Shown: positions 10,614 through 20,384 of the stretch, in pieces
How positions within the stretch are numbered: position 1 is the stretch's first letter
How the letters are laid out: the number at the start of each line of letters is the position of its first letter
Origin: a bacterium
GTDB taxonomy: Bacteria > Spirochaetota > Leptospiria > Leptospirales > Leptonemataceae
Assembly (NCBI GenBank): GCA_024742665.1
Contig: JANSYA010000005.1
Span: 124,001-188,000, forward strand
Reading direction: 5' to 3'
DNA: 64,000 bases
The notes under the pieces: model-generated
What the model saw: only the letters and a program-made list of their open reading frames with translations
Told to the model about the DNA's origin: nothing
Databases searched by the model: none
Translations under genes and position numbers: made by a program

Positions 10614-11444
10614 CTATAACTTAAGGGAGTGCCAGAAGGACAGCTCGCCGACGGCCGGGTGCAAGAATCCAGGCGGAGTGCGAGCCGTCGTTTCCACGAA
10701 ACGATACGCGCGTCCGTCGAGACTTCGATGCACCGCCCCCGAACAGCCCTCGCACACGACGCCGGTCATCGCGTGGCGATAGCGGGGGCTCAGAAGCATC
10801 ACCGCATCGAATCCCATCTCTTCGAGCACCAGCGCCAGGAATAGAGCGCGGCTATCGCAGTCGCCGCGACCCAGTTTCAACAAGCGCGGAGGCGGATACA
10901 GCTGCAGATAATTCTCCGGCACGGCGTACTCGAAATTCTGCACGAAGGCCGTCACGAGTTCCAGCGTTGCCTGCCGCGTAAGATCGTGTTCGGAGGCCAT
11001 CGCTTCAAAGCCCCGGGCGAAGGGACGCACTCGCTCGCGATTGCGATCCGCCGCTTCTCGATAGATGCGAGACCAGTACTCCAGATCGCTCGCGGCCTTC
11101 GTTCGCCGGGAAGCCGAGGCGGCCGCCGCATTCGATTCGAGTATCGAAGCCTGGATCCAGGCGACCGGCAAATTCCATTCAGCCCGCCAGTCCCGCCAAA
11201 CGCTCCGCCACGCGAAAGATAGCGCTTGTGATTCAAAGAAATCTGGATCGAGATCGACTTCTACTGCTACTTCTAGGTCAGGGTCGGCGCCGAGAACCGG
11301 TGCGGTATACGGCCGGGTCGCGTCCTGATTCAGCGCGAAGGGCAAGACCGCGAGCACCGGCAAACACGGCACCATCAGTATGACCAGCAGAATTCGGGCC
11401 AGATCCCTGATCAGCCCGCGCGGGGTTTCTCGATTGCTTCGCAT
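10614..11444 (-). CDS. Transglutaminase-like protease-fold protein, membrane-anchored
   Basis: 276 residues. One hydrophobic N-terminal segment (LARILLVILMVPCLPVLAVL) probably anchors it with the rest in the periplasm. The C-terminal third is a transglutaminase-like core: GRGDCDSRALFLALVLEEMG (catalytic Cys in GDCD), SPRYRHAMTGV (His) and FVETTA (acidic residue), i.e. a complete Cys-His-Asp/Glu set. Such bacterial proteins are usually thiol peptidases or lack a known reaction. It lies 32 bases after the DUF350 gene on the same strand, so the two are probably co-transcribed. It is convergent with the NagZ-like gene. Confidence 0.78.
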   Translation of the reverse strand: MRSNRETPRGLIRDLARILLVILMVPCLPVLAVLPFALNQDATRPYTAPVLGADPDLEVAVEVDLDPDFFESQALSFAWRSVWRDWRAEWNLPVAWIQASILESNAAAASASRRTKAASDLEYWSRIYREAADRNRERVRPFARGFEAMASEHDLTRQATLELVTAFVQNFEYAVPENYLQLYPPPRLLKLGRGDCDSRALFLALVLEEMGFDAVMLLSPRYRHAMTGVVCEGCSGAVHRSLDGRAYRFVETTARTPPGFLHPAVGELSFWHSLKL

Positions 11445-11476
11445 GTTTTTTTTGAGCGCGAGTCCCGATCTCGCGG

Positions 11477-12016
11477 TCAGCCCGGCAAACGCAGGCTTTC
11501 GCTCTGGATCGGCGGCGCCGGCACGATCGCCTGGAGCATGCTCGCCACTCCGGCTTCGATGAAGAGCGCGAAGGTCACCAGGATCACAGCCAGCACGATC
11601 GCCACGGCGACATTGTTATTCTTTATTTCCGCCAGCTCGTCCATATGATTCGCCAGTCGGCTGAAGATCGCCAGACCGGCCATCAGGGCGAGCACGGCGA
11701 TCAGGAGCGCCGCCAAAACCTGCAGAACCATAAAGCCCGCGTGAATCAGAATCTCGCCCGCGGAGAACTGATCGCCGTAGGTCATCAGAAAAAAAGTCTG
11801 CAGAACGGGCGCGAGCGACGATTTCACAATCAGGCCCAGGCTGAGAATGTACCCGCCGCTCAAAATGGCGACCGCGACGTTGTTTTGCTTCAACTCCTCG
11901 GCTTCATTGATGCGAACAGTCAAGTGTTGAAACAGCACAAAGCCGAGATGAATCACGATCACGGCCAAAAGGATCGATACGATCAGAGTTACAATTCCAC
12001 CGAGTACAGTCGCCAC
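11477..12016 (-). CDS. DUF350 membrane protein (two repeats)
   Basis: 179 residues, four hydrophobic helices arranged as two DUF350 repeats. Each repeat has a helix followed by the family hallmark: INEAEELKQNNVAVAIL near residues 38-52 and MDELAEIKNNNVAVAIVLA near residues 125-143. DUF350 (UPF0719) proteins are inner-membrane proteins of unknown function, often near stress or envelope genes. Start GTG at 12016. It precedes the transglutaminase-like gene by 32 bases, probably one operon, and is divergent from the hydrolase-OsmC fusion. The function is not known. Confidence 0.83.
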   Translation of the reverse strand: MATVLGGIVTLIVSILLAVIVIHLGFVLFQHLTVRINEAEELKQNNVAVAILSGGYILSLGLIVKSSLAPVLQTFFLMTYGDQFSAGEILIHAGFMVLQVLAALLIAVLALMAGLAIFSRLANHMDELAEIKNNNVAVAIVLAVILVTFALFIEAGVASMLQAIVPAPPIQSESLRLPG

Positions 12017-12098
12017 GGCGAAAGGATTCGAGCCACGCGCCGGGGGTCAACAGGAAACCGGTTTGACCCTCAGGCGATCTTACGGCGACACTGCCGGT

Positions 12099-13331
12099 AT
12101 GAAAATGCAGAAGCTCACCTTTCCCAATCGTGACGGGATTTCACTTTCAGCGCGACTGGAGCGCCCGGACGACGAAGACGTCGCCGCCTGGGCCATTTTT
12201 GCGCACTGCTTTACCTGTAATAAAAACCTGAAGGCCATTCGCGCCATCAGCCAGGCCCTGGGCCGCTACCGCATCGGCGTGCTGAGCTTCGACTTCACCG
12301 GCCTGGGCGAAAGCGAAGGCGATTTCGCGGATACGAATTTTTCTTCCAACGTGAGCGACCTGGTCGACGCGGCGGAGTGGATGGCGAAAAACTACGGCGC
12401 ACCGGCACTCCTGGTAGGACACAGCCTGGGCGGCGCCGCAGTGCTCAAGGCCGCCGTGCAGCTGGATTCGGTGAAAGCGGTCGCGACCGTCGGCGCGCCC
12501 GCCGACGCGGATCATATTCAGCAGCACTTCCAGGATCAGGTTTCCGAGATTGAAACGGAAGGCGAAGCGCAGGTTCAGATAGAAGGCCGACCGTTCAAAA
12601 TCAAGCAGCAGTTCATTGAAGACATTCGCTCTCAGAGCGTCGAAGACTGCGTGCGCGAAATGCGCAAGGCCCTGCTCGTTTTACATTCACCGACCGATAA
12701 CACAGTCGGCATCGATAACGCGACCCGCATATTCGTAGCGGCCCGGCATCCCAAGAGCTTCGTCGGGCTGGACGGCGCGGGACACCTGCTCGGCAACCGG
12801 GCGGACGCGGACTTCGTGGGAGAAATGATCGGCAGCTGGTCCCGCCGCTATCTGAAGCTGGACGCTGCGGAGTCTGGTAAATCCGCGGACAGTTCGAAAG
12901 ATTATCCCGGACAGGTCACTACATATACCGGCAGCGACTCGTTCACGACGAATGTCCGGGCCGGCAATCATCGGCTGATCGCCGACGAGCCGGCTTCGGT
13001 GGGCGGCGACGACCGGGGCCCGACTCCCTACGACTATCTGCTCGCGGCCCTCGGAGCCTGCACGTCGATGACGATCCAAATGTACGCCGGACGCAAGAAA
13101 TGGCCGCTGAAGGGCGCGAGCGTCTCCCTCAGCCATGATAAGATTCATGCGGAAGACTGTGAGGATTGCGAAACCAGAGTCGGAAAAATCGACGAAATCA
13201 AACGCGAGCTTCGTCTGGAAGGGGATTTGAATCAGCAGCAGCGCGAGAAGCTGCTGGAGATCGCGGATAAATGCCCCGTTCACCGAACGCTGCACTCTGA
13301 AATCAAAGTGCGGACGCAGTTGATCGAATAA
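12099..13331 (+). CDS. Alpha/beta hydrolase fused to OsmC-like protein
   Basis: 410 residues. Residues about 1-250 form an alpha/beta hydrolase with the nucleophile elbow VGHSLGGAA (Ser) and an AGHLLGNRAD segment carrying the His; it also has FAHCFTCNKN, the usual HG-loop variant of this fusion. Residues about 270-410 are an OsmC/Ohr domain with its two redox-active cysteines in LGACTSMTIQMYA and ADKCPVHRTL. The combination is a known fusion; the OsmC part suggests thiol-dependent removal of organic peroxides, while the substrate of the hydrolase is unknown. ATG at 12099 fits the hydrolase start (MKMQKLTFPNRDGISLSA); ATG at 12105 is also possible. A likely terminator follows the stop. Confidence 0.9.
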   Translation: MKMQKLTFPNRDGISLSARLERPDDEDVAAWAIFAHCFTCNKNLKAIRAISQALGRYRIGVLSFDFTGLGESEGDFADTNFSSNVSDLVDAAEWMAKNYGAPALLVGHSLGGAAVLKAAVQLDSVKAVATVGAPADADHIQQHFQDQVSEIETEGEAQVQIEGRPFKIKQQFIEDIRSQSVEDCVREMRKALLVLHSPTDNTVGIDNATRIFVAARHPKSFVGLDGAGHLLGNRADADFVGEMIGSWSRRYLKLDAAESGKSADSSKDYPGQVTTYTGSDSFTTNVRAGNHRLIADEPASVGGDDRGPTPYDYLLAALGACTSMTIQMYAGRKKWPLKGASVSLSHDKIHAEDCEDCETRVGKIDEIKRELRLEGDLNQQQREKLLEIADKCPVHRTLHSEIKVRTQLIE

Positions 13332-13334
13332 AGG

Positions 13335-13370
13335 CCGGCGCAGAAAGCGCGCGCGGTTTTTGCTTGTTTT
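13335..13370 (+). terminator. Probable intrinsic terminator after hydrolase-OsmC gene
   Basis: CCGGCGC at 13335-13341 can pair with GCGCGCGG ending at 13356, with a single bulged base and a small loop, followed by TTTTT and, after four bases, another TTTTT. The position just after the stop codon at 13331 and before the macroglobulin gene supports termination of the upstream transcript. Confidence 0.5.
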
Positions 13371-13411
13371 TGATTCGGGGCCCCGCATACCTCGAAAGGA
13401 GTGCTTCGCAT

Positions 13412-16400
13412 ATGATTTCAATCTCGCATTTCCTGCAAACCGCCGTGCATCTCCCGAAGCGCGCCGGCCGATACCGCAAAGGCCTCGCCCGCGCTTTGCT
13501 TCTGCTGCTGGTGCTGCCGTTTTTTTTCTGGCCGGCGGCCCCGAGCGGATCCGGCAGCCCGGCTTTTTATCTCGCCACGGATCGCAGTTTCACCGCGGGC
13601 GAAACGCCGTACGTGAACCTGGAAGCCCCCGGCCATGCCGACGTCGAGTTTCGCGTCTATCGCGTGCGCGATCCGCAGAAGTTTTTTCTAAAGCGGGTTC
13701 GCTCCCGTATCATTCAGCAGCAGGATCCGATCGCCAGCGGCAATCCGCTTTCCATCTTTCAGGACGCGATGACGGCCTATCGGCAGGACCTGGTTCAAAT
13801 CGCTCGCAGCGAATTAAATCGTAACCATCGCTCTCAGCTCCGGCGCTCCTTCGGCGAGACGCTCGGCCTCAGCGGTCCCGGCAGTCAGCCCGGACCGCAG
13901 CGCCCGCTGGCCACTCCCGGCCTGAATCAGGAACATGAATTCATCCGCAGCTTTCACGTCCCGACCAATCAACAGAACTGGCTATACCGCCGCGTGCCGG
14001 TTCCGCTGGAAGGCCGCGGCGACGGCGTCTTCCTGGTGGAAGGCGTGTACGGCGCCCATATGGCCTCGACCATCATCGTTCGCTCGGGCCTGAGCTTTTT
14101 GACGAAGCAGTCTGATCGGGGCACCGTTGTTTTCGCCGCCGACAGTCTGACTGGCGCGCCCAACGGCGATGCGCAGATCGATCTCTACCAGGCCGACACC
14201 GGACGCCGGATCGGCGGAGGCGAGACCAACAGCCAGGGCATCTTTCGCCACGCCGGGGCGCCGCCGGCCAATACGCTCGTCTTCGCACGCAAAGCAGAAC
14301 AGTACGCCGTTTCCGATCCTAATTTTTTCTCCAGTTCATTTTACGGCACCGGCGGCCCCCGGGTGCTGCTCTATACGGATCGTCCAATTTACCGGCCTGG
14401 AGACACGGTCTTTTTCAAGGCGATCGCTCGAAATTTCCAGGGCGGCGATTACCGACCGCTCGGCGGCGCGGCGCGCGTATCGGTCACTGACGATGAGGGC
14501 GCCGTGATTGTGTCGAACCTGAACCTGACGATCGCCGCCGGCACCGGCACGGCCGACGGCCGCTTTACGCTGCCCGACAGCGAGTCTTTTCGGCCCGGCT
14601 CGTATCATTTGATTCTGAACTCCGCCGGCCGGAATTATTCTTCTGAGTTTCGCGTGGATGCTTATCGCAAGCCACGCTATCGAGTGCGGGTTTCGACCGG
14701 CCAAAAAATCTACGGCAAAAACGACCGCGTCGAAATTCAAATCAACGCCGGCTATTTTTACGGCAAAGCCCTGGCCGACGCGGAAACGAACGTGCGGGTA
14801 TTTCGTTCGCCGCGCTATGACTACAGTCCCGTCGGGACGGCCGACTTTGCCGCCGCATCCAGCTACCTTGGCCAGACCGGCGGCGCGTCCGCACGCGAAC
14901 TTGTTCTGGATCAGAACGGGAAGCTCAACGACGAAGGCCGCCTGGAGATCAGCCTGAAACCGGAGCGCGTCGATCAGGATTACGACTACACGGTTCTCGC
15001 AAACGTTACGACCGAAGATTCCACGATCACCGGCAGCGCTCGCCTGCAGGTGAATCGCAGTCCGATATTTATTCGCGTGCGAAGAGACAGCCAGGTCTAT
15101 AGCCCCGGCCAGGCTGCGAGCATCACGGCTGAGCTGATTCCGAACGATTCGAACATCACCGGGGCGGCCCGCGCAAAGCTCACCGCGAATCGACCGGTCG
15201 AAGCCCGTTTGTTTCGCCGCGGCTTCAGGGGTATTTCCGAAGAAGGCGAACGGGAGCTGATCGAAACGCTCCGGTCGCGAACCGACGCTCGGGGAAGCGC
15301 GAAGATCGATTTTAAGACGCCCGCCGCGGGCCACTATCTACTGGAACTCACGACCGAAGCGCCCGACGGAACGGAGACTGAATCCACAGTCAGCCTGTGG
15401 TCTTCGGGTCGCGAAGACACGATCCAGAGCGCCGCCCGCAATCTGAAGTTAACCGCCGGGAAGGATCTCTACCGGGTCGGCGAAACCGCCGAAGTCCTGG
15501 TGGTCAGTCCGGTAGCCGACGCGCACCTCTTTTTAAGCCTCGAAGGTTCGGCCCTCCTGCATCAGGAAAGCGTGGCGCTCAAAGGCAATACGCTGCGCTA
15601 CCGCGTCAAGATCACGCGGGCGATGAGTCCGAATTTTACATTCTCGGCCACGCTCTTTCACGGCGGCGAAACCTATCAAAGCGAAATCAAAGTCGTCGCA
15701 CCGCCGATCGAGAAATTCTTGAAGGTTTCGGTCAAACCCGAGAAGGCCGTCTATAGACCGGGAGACATGGTCGCACTGGACGTCGTGACCGCCGACGCCT
15801 CCGGACGCGGACGGGCCGCCGAAGTCAGCCTGGGGGTGGTCGACGCGGCGCTCTATCAGCTTCAAAGCGATCCGACGCCGGATCTCGCGCGATTCTTTTA
15901 CCATCCCCGACGCAATAACGTGGCCACGACGCTCTCCAGCGCCTATCGATTCTTCGGTTATTCCGAAGAGAAAAGATTGCAGCTGGCGCTGCTTCGCAAA
16001 GATCTTCCGGCGGCACTAACCGCTATTAAAGGCAACCTACAGGACCGCCGCGCGTTCAAAGACCAGACCTTCTGGGACGCGCGGATTAAAACGGACGCAC
16101 GCGGACGCGCTCGAATCACATTTCGCCTGGCGGACAATCTCACGGAATGGAAAGTCACCGCCCGGGCGATTACGCCCGACACGCGCGTCGGCGAAACGAC
16201 CGCGAGCTTTGTCGCTCGCAAAGATATTCAAATTCAGGCGGGCGTCCCGCCGTACATGCTCGAAGATCGCGAGCAGATGATTGCGGCCTCGGTCGCGAAT
16301 TTAACTCAGAGCAAACGCAAGATCGAGGTATCGGCGGCGGTCGAGAATGCGAAGATCGTTGGGCCTTCGCAGAAAATCGTAGAGCTGGAAGCCGGCGCGC

Positions 16401-18262
16401 GCGTCCCCGTCTATTTTACTCTGCGCACCGCTAAAATCGATCGCGGCCGGCTCGACGGCGCCAGCGCATTGAAACTCCAACTTACCGCGAAAGCGACCGG
16501 GTCCGAACTGAGCGACCGGAGCACGCATCGCATCGGCCTGCGACCGTACGGAATGCAGCGCATTGTGAGCGCCCGGTTCGCATTCACCGGCGTCGCATCC
16601 GATAGCGATGCAGGCGATAGCTCCGAGTCAGTCCAGGCCGACGAGGCCGTATTAAAGCTACCGAAGAGTTTCGATCGTGCGCGCCTGCGCGTACGCTTGA
16701 TTCCCGGCAGCGGTGCGGCGGTGCGCCAATCTCTGGCGTATCTGGCCGACTATCCCCACGGCTGCGTCGAACAGACTATGAGCCGCTTCGTGCCTTTGCT
16801 CGCTGCGAAGCGAATCGGATTTGTAACTCCTCGCCTCGGTCGAGAGCTGCCGCAGATGGTGCAGGCCGGGCTCACGCGTCTGCGACAGTTCCAACGCCCG
16901 GACGGCGGCTTTGGCTGGTACAGCTCTGAAAGCGAAAGCGACCCGATGATGACGGCCTATGTCTATCGCGCGCTCAGCCTTGCGAAGAAATTCGACTATC
17001 CGATGGAAGACCGGCTGCTCAATCGACCGCGCGCCTTTCTGTACAACGCGCTGTCGACCGGCAGTTTTTCCAATTTTCAGCGCGCGTATTTACTCTTCGC
17101 GCTCGCAGAAGCCGCACCGGTCGAAGCATCGATGGTCGACGGCGTCGCCGCTACTTCTTACGCGGATGGTCAGACAGACTATGGCCGGGTCTTGATCGCG
17201 CTTACGCTCGCGCTTCACGATCGCCAGAAAGAAGCGCGCGAAATTGTTACGAAGGTTCTCGAAAATACGAATCTCGCGAAAGACGAACGCGGCTTTCTGA
17301 TCAACGATCCAGGTGCACGCGAAGGCTATGGGTTCTGGCAAAACGACGCGATCGAACTCACCGCACACCTCCTGCAGGCGACTGTGCGTCTGGGCTTTGA
17401 ACAAAAGACTCGCCGCAATCTCGCCGCGACCCTGCTGCGCAACCGCACAATCGATCGACTCAACGTCGGAATCACGCCGGCGCTCCTGCCTGCTGCGTCG
17501 GGAGCATCCGGCGGCGGCTGGAAGAATTCACGGGACACGGCCGCGGCGGTGCTCGCCCTGACTGAATATCTCAAAGCCGCCGCGATAGCGGACAGCCAGG
17601 CGATCGACTTGAACCTGGAGTGGAACGGCAAAGCGCTCCGCAGGCTGCAGACCACGGCCGAACAAATTGAATCCGGCGAATTCCTGGTGGAGCTGCCGGA
17701 AACGCCCGTGCAGGCGGGGGACAATGTGCTCAGCGTCACGAAGTCCGGAGGGCCCGCGCTCTATCTAAACGCCTTCGTGGAATTTTACGATCGCTCTAAA
17801 TCTTTCGCGAGCCAAAATCAGGGCCTCTCAATTCGCCGCAGTTACGACCTGGTGCAAGTGCAGCGCGATGACTCGGGTGGGCTTTCAATCGCGACCTCTA
17901 GCGCGAAAAGCTTTCGCCAGGGCGATCTGGTAATGGTCAGTCTGCAGGTGCAGGGCGCCGGCCTTGCCCGCGAATATTTGCAGCTGAATGACGCCCTGCC
18001 GCCGGGATTCTCGGTTGTGAACAACGACGCCGAGTACTATTCCGGCGAACGCAAACGCGAATACGACAGCCGCAGCGTGTACGACGATCGCGTCGTATTT
18101 TTTGCCGGCAACCGCAACGCCGAAAAATTGACCGTGCGTTATTTTCTACGCGCCAACTTGCCCGGGAACTATCGGGCGCTGCCGGCAAAGGCCGCGTTCA
18201 TGTACTATCCGGAAATATCCGGCGGGACCACGGACCAGGAGCTGAACATTGGGAAGCGATAA
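13412..18262 (+). CDS. Bacterial alpha-2-macroglobulin with thioester motif
   Basis: 1616 residues, close to the length of E. coli macroglobulins (about 1530-1650). After a basic stretch and hydrophobic signal (ARALLLLLVLPFFFWPAA, about residues 25-42) come repeated beta-rich MG domains (e.g. VLLYTDRPIYRPGDTVFFKA, the MG2 signature). A thioester region follows: PHGCVEQTM places Cys at residue 1118 and Gln at 1121, the CxEQ motif needed for the reactive thioester. The six-hairpin TED domain continues (RPDGGFGWYSSESESDPMMTAYV) and the C-terminal domains close it. A strong AAGGAG lies 10 bases before the ATG at 13412, which decides the start. Such proteins are periplasmic protease traps. The next gene, DUF2135, overlaps its stop by 14 bases. 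No pbpC is seen near. Confidence 0.93.
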   Translation: MISISHFLQTAVHLPKRAGRYRKGLARALLLLLVLPFFFWPAAPSGSGSPAFYLATDRSFTAGETPYVNLEAPGHADVEFRVYRVRDPQKFFLKRVRSRIIQQQDPIASGNPLSIFQDAMTAYRQDLVQIARSELNRNHRSQLRRSFGETLGLSGPGSQPGPQRPLATPGLNQEHEFIRSFHVPTNQQNWLYRRVPVPLEGRGDGVFLVEGVYGAHMASTIIVRSGLSFLTKQSDRGTVVFAADSLTGAPNGDAQIDLYQADTGRRIGGGETNSQGIFRHAGAPPANTLVFARKAEQYAVSDPNFFSSSFYGTGGPRVLLYTDRPIYRPGDTVFFKAIARNFQGGDYRPLGGAARVSVTDDEGAVIVSNLNLTIAAGTGTADGRFTLPDSESFRPGSYHLILNSAGRNYSSEFRVDAYRKPRYRVRVSTGQKIYGKNDRVEIQINAGYFYGKALADAETNVRVFRSPRYDYSPVGTADFAAASSYLGQTGGASARELVLDQNGKLNDEGRLEISLKPERVDQDYDYTVLANVTTEDSTITGSARLQVNRSPIFIRVRRDSQVYSPGQAASITAELIPNDSNITGAARAKLTANRPVEARLFRRGFRGISEEGERELIETLRSRTDARGSAKIDFKTPAAGHYLLELTTEAPDGTETESTVSLWSSGREDTIQSAARNLKLTAGKDLYRVGETAEVLVVSPVADAHLFLSLEGSALLHQESVALKGNTLRYRVKITRAMSPNFTFSATLFHGGETYQSEIKVVAPPIEKFLKVSVKPEKAVYRPGDMVALDVVTADASGRGRAAEVSLGVVDAALYQLQSDPTPDLARFFYHPRRNNVATTLSSAYRFFGYSEEKRLQLALLRKDLPAALTAIKGNLQDRRAFKDQTFWDARIKTDARGRARITFRLADNLTEWKVTARAITPDTRVGETTASFVARKDIQIQAGVPPYMLEDREQMIAASVANLTQSKRKIEVSAAVENAKIVGPSQKIVELEAGARVPVYFTLRTAKIDRGRLDGASALKLQLTAKATGSELSDRSTHRIGLRPYGMQRIVSARFAFTGVASDSDAGDSSESVQADEAVLKLPKSFDRARLRVRLIPGSGAAVRQSLAYLADYPHGCVEQTMSRFVPLLAAKRIGFVTPRLGRELPQMVQAGLTRLRQFQRPDGGFGWYSSESESDPMMTAYVYRALSLAKKFDYPMEDRLLNRPRAFLYNALSTGSFSNFQRAYLLFALAEAAPVEASMVDGVAATSYADGQTDYGRVLIALTLALHDRQKEAREIVTKVLENTNLAKDERGFLINDPGAREGYGFWQNDAIELTAHLLQATVRLGFEQKTRRNLAATLLRNRTIDRLNVGITPALLPAASGASGGGWKNSRDTAAAVLALTEYLKAAAIADSQAIDLNLEWNGKALRRLQTTAEQIESGEFLVELPETPVQAGDNVLSVTKSGGPALYLNAFVEFYDRSKSFASQNQGLSIRRSYDLVQVQRDDSGGLSIATSSAKSFRQGDLVMVSLQVQGAGLAREYLQLNDALPPGFSVVNNDAEYYSGERKREYDSRSVYDDRVVFFAGNRNAEKLTVRYFLRANLPGNYRALPAKAAFMYYPEISGGTTDQELNIGKR

Positions 18263-18965
18263 ATTTTATTTCAGTAAGTTCAGGCGGTTGCTGGCCTGCG
18301 CCCTGGTACCCGCGTCCCTGCTTCTGATTTTCGCCGTGCCCGACGAGCTGCCGGGCGCATCGGTCATCATTGAAACTCCGCGCGGCGGAACGACCCGCAG
18401 TCGCATGCAATTGATCGCAGGTCGCATCAACGGTTTCCGGGGTGAACGGGCGACACTGATCCTAAATGGCATCCCCCAGGGACTGCGTTTGCAAAACGGA
18501 AGTTTTCGCCGCGAAGTAATCGTCGCACCAGGCACAAACGTCATCGAAGTCGTGGCAGGCGCGGCTCCCGATCGCGTATCGTTTTACGCCGAGGTTCCAG
18601 CGCGCGACGTGAAAGTCGTGCTCACCTGGGATACACCGACCGACGTGGATCTGTGGGTCGTAGATCCGAAGGGCGAGAAGTGCTATTATCAAAACCAGTC
18701 CACGAAAACCGGCGGGAATCTGGACGTCGACATAACCGACGGCTACGGACCGGAAACCTATACGATGGCGCGCGCGCTGGGCGGCGAATACAGCGTGCAG
18801 GTGCAGTACTACAGCAGCGGCGGGCAACCCATTACGCGCGTGAAGCTCTTCGTGGTATTACATGAAGGCACGCCGCGCGAATCCCGTCAGGAATTCCAAT
18901 TCGTAATGACCCGCGAGTCCCAGGTCTATCAGATCGCGCGCTTTCACGTCGATCCCGGCCGGTAG
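18249..18965 (+). CDS. DUF2135 (YfaP-like) exported protein
   Basis: 238 residues. An N-terminal signal-anchor (LLACALVPASLLLIFAVP) is followed by a beta domain and then DUF2135, recognised by VKVVLTWDTPTDVDLWVVDP, the later GYGPETYTM and GGEYSVQVQYYSSGG. DUF2135 is the domain of E. coli YfaP, whose gene belongs to the yfaSTQAP cluster with the macroglobulin YfaS. Start is a TTG at 18249, 14 bases inside the end of the macroglobulin gene, so the two are translationally coupled. The protein is probably periplasmic and acts with the macroglobulin; its molecular role is not known. Confidence 0.85.
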   Translation: MGSDKFYFSKFRRLLACALVPASLLLIFAVPDELPGASVIIETPRGGTTRSRMQLIAGRINGFRGERATLILNGIPQGLRLQNGSFRREVIVAPGTNVIEVVAGAAPDRVSFYAEVPARDVKVVLTWDTPTDVDLWVVDPKGEKCYYQNQSTKTGGNLDVDITDGYGPETYTMARALGGEYSVQVQYYSSGGQPITRVKLFVVLHEGTPRESRQEFQFVMTRESQVYQIARFHVDPGR

Positions 18966-18991
18966 TCGAGAAGCTACGAAGTGCGCTTGAT

Positions 18992-20323
18992 CTACCGAGC
19001 CGGATCGAGGCGAAAGATTTTGCCGCCGCCGAAGTCGCCCACGTAGATTTCGCCGCGCGTATCCTGCCCGAAAGTTGAAAGCAAAACGGGCCACTTGCCC
19101 AGAGCCACGCTCTCGCCCGCTGGTATCAGCTTTTCCTTACCGGGCGCCGGCAGCGTGATCGCCCAAATGCGCCCCGTAACGAAATCGCCGAAGACGTAGC
19201 GGTTCTTTAATCCGCGAATCCGCGATCCGGTGTACACATAGCCGCCGGTAATCGAACGACCTTCGCTGCGTCCATATTCGTATACGGGCGCAATCAGCGC
19301 TTCGCCGCCCGCCCCGACGCTGGCGCACTTTTCTTTCGGGCGATGGCAGGCGCTCCCTTCGCGCAGATCCCAGCCGTAATTGCCGCCGGCTTTCACAATC
19401 GAGACTTCTTCGAGCAGATCCTGCCCGACGTCCGCGACGATCAAGCGCCCGCGCGGCCCAAAGCTATAGCGCCAGGGATTGCGCAGGCCGATGGCGTAGA
19501 TTTCCGGGCGATAAGATTTCGCATCCACGAAGGGATTGTCCGCGGGAATTCGATAGGGGCTCTTCGCCGCCGGCCGCGGATCAATGCGGAGCATCGCGCC
19601 CAGCAGCGTCGATGTTTTCTGGCCGTGGCGTTTGGGATCTTCGCGCCATCCGCCGTCGCCCCAGCCAATATAGAGCATACCGTCCGGACCAAAGGCAAGC
19701 TGGCCGGCGTTGTGATTCTGGTAGGGCTGCTCGACTTCCATCAGGATGCGTTCGCTCGTGAGTTCGCCTTTGCGTGCCGGCGATCCCGGGTTCGTAAATT
19801 TGAATTCGCTGATCCGACTCAAATCGCGTCCGCCTTTTTCGACGGTGTAATTGAAATACATGAGACCGTTCGTGCGGAATTGCGGATGCAGGGCCACGCC
19901 CAAAAGACCCTGCTCGCTTTCGGTCGTCACCGGAAGTTCCGCGACCAAACGGGGCTTCGCTTTTTGTCCAGGAGCGCTAACATACAGTGCGCCCGACTTA
20001 ACGGCCACAAACATGGAATCATGCCGTCCGGGCGGAAACTGAATATCCGTGATCATCGGCAGGTCGGTCGCGACCTCGGTGAAACGCACATTTATACGCG
20101 CCCGCTGCGAATCCTTTTCGCTGAACACCGGAGCAAGCGTGCTCGGATTGCCTTCCGCTACGTACTCGCTCGAAAACGCGCTGATCAGCAGCTGCCGCGG
20201 GTCACCGCAGTTCGAAACAGACAAGCAGCACAGCCCGACAAGCAAAGCGGCGCTCCAGCCTCCGCGGCGCGCCCCGCGGGTCGCGCTTCGGATTTCCGAA
20301 AATACATGATCTAGAACCTGCAT
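18992..20323 (-). CDS. PQQ-type glucose/sorbosone dehydrogenase-like lipoprotein
   Basis: 443 residues. A hydrophobic signal (ALLVGLCCLSVSNCGD) ends in a relaxed lipobox, so it is probably a lipoprotein. The rest is a six-bladed beta-propeller of the GSDH family: SEQGLLGVALHPQFRTNG, NHNAGQLAFGPDGMLYIGWG, and AIGLRNPWRYSFGPRG are family hallmarks, with the conserved His and Arg that surround PQQ in characterised members. It would oxidise an aldose or be a sugar-binding relative; no pqq genes are in the window. A good GGAG lies 11 bases before the ATG at 20323, which was chosen over the upstream ATG at 20353. It is convergent with the DUF2135 gene. Confidence 0.85.
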   Translation of the reverse strand: MQVLDHVFSEIRSATRGARRGGWSAALLVGLCCLSVSNCGDPRQLLISAFSSEYVAEGNPSTLAPVFSEKDSQRARINVRFTEVATDLPMITDIQFPPGRHDSMFVAVKSGALYVSAPGQKAKPRLVAELPVTTESEQGLLGVALHPQFRTNGLMYFNYTVEKGGRDLSRISEFKFTNPGSPARKGELTSERILMEVEQPYQNHNAGQLAFGPDGMLYIGWGDGGWREDPKRHGQKTSTLLGAMLRIDPRPAAKSPYRIPADNPFVDAKSYRPEIYAIGLRNPWRYSFGPRGRLIVADVGQDLLEEVSIVKAGGNYGWDLREGSACHRPKEKCASVGAGGEALIAPVYEYGRSEGRSITGGYVYTGSRIRGLKNRYVFGDFVTGRIWAITLPAPGKEKLIPAGESVALGKWPVLLSTFGQDTRGEIYVGDFGGGKIFRLDPAR

Positions 20324-20384
20324 AAAACTGAAGTCTCCTTCGATTGCTTTCATTTATTGCGGCGACAATCAGAATCGCCGCGAA

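Noticed and set aside
14336..15334. Minus-strand reading frame inside the macroglobulin gene
   Set aside because: Shadow of a GC-rich gene; no start signal or family.
19343..20314. Plus-strand reading frame opposite the sugar dehydrogenase
   Set aside because: Shadow frame; the propeller protein is clear on the minus strand.
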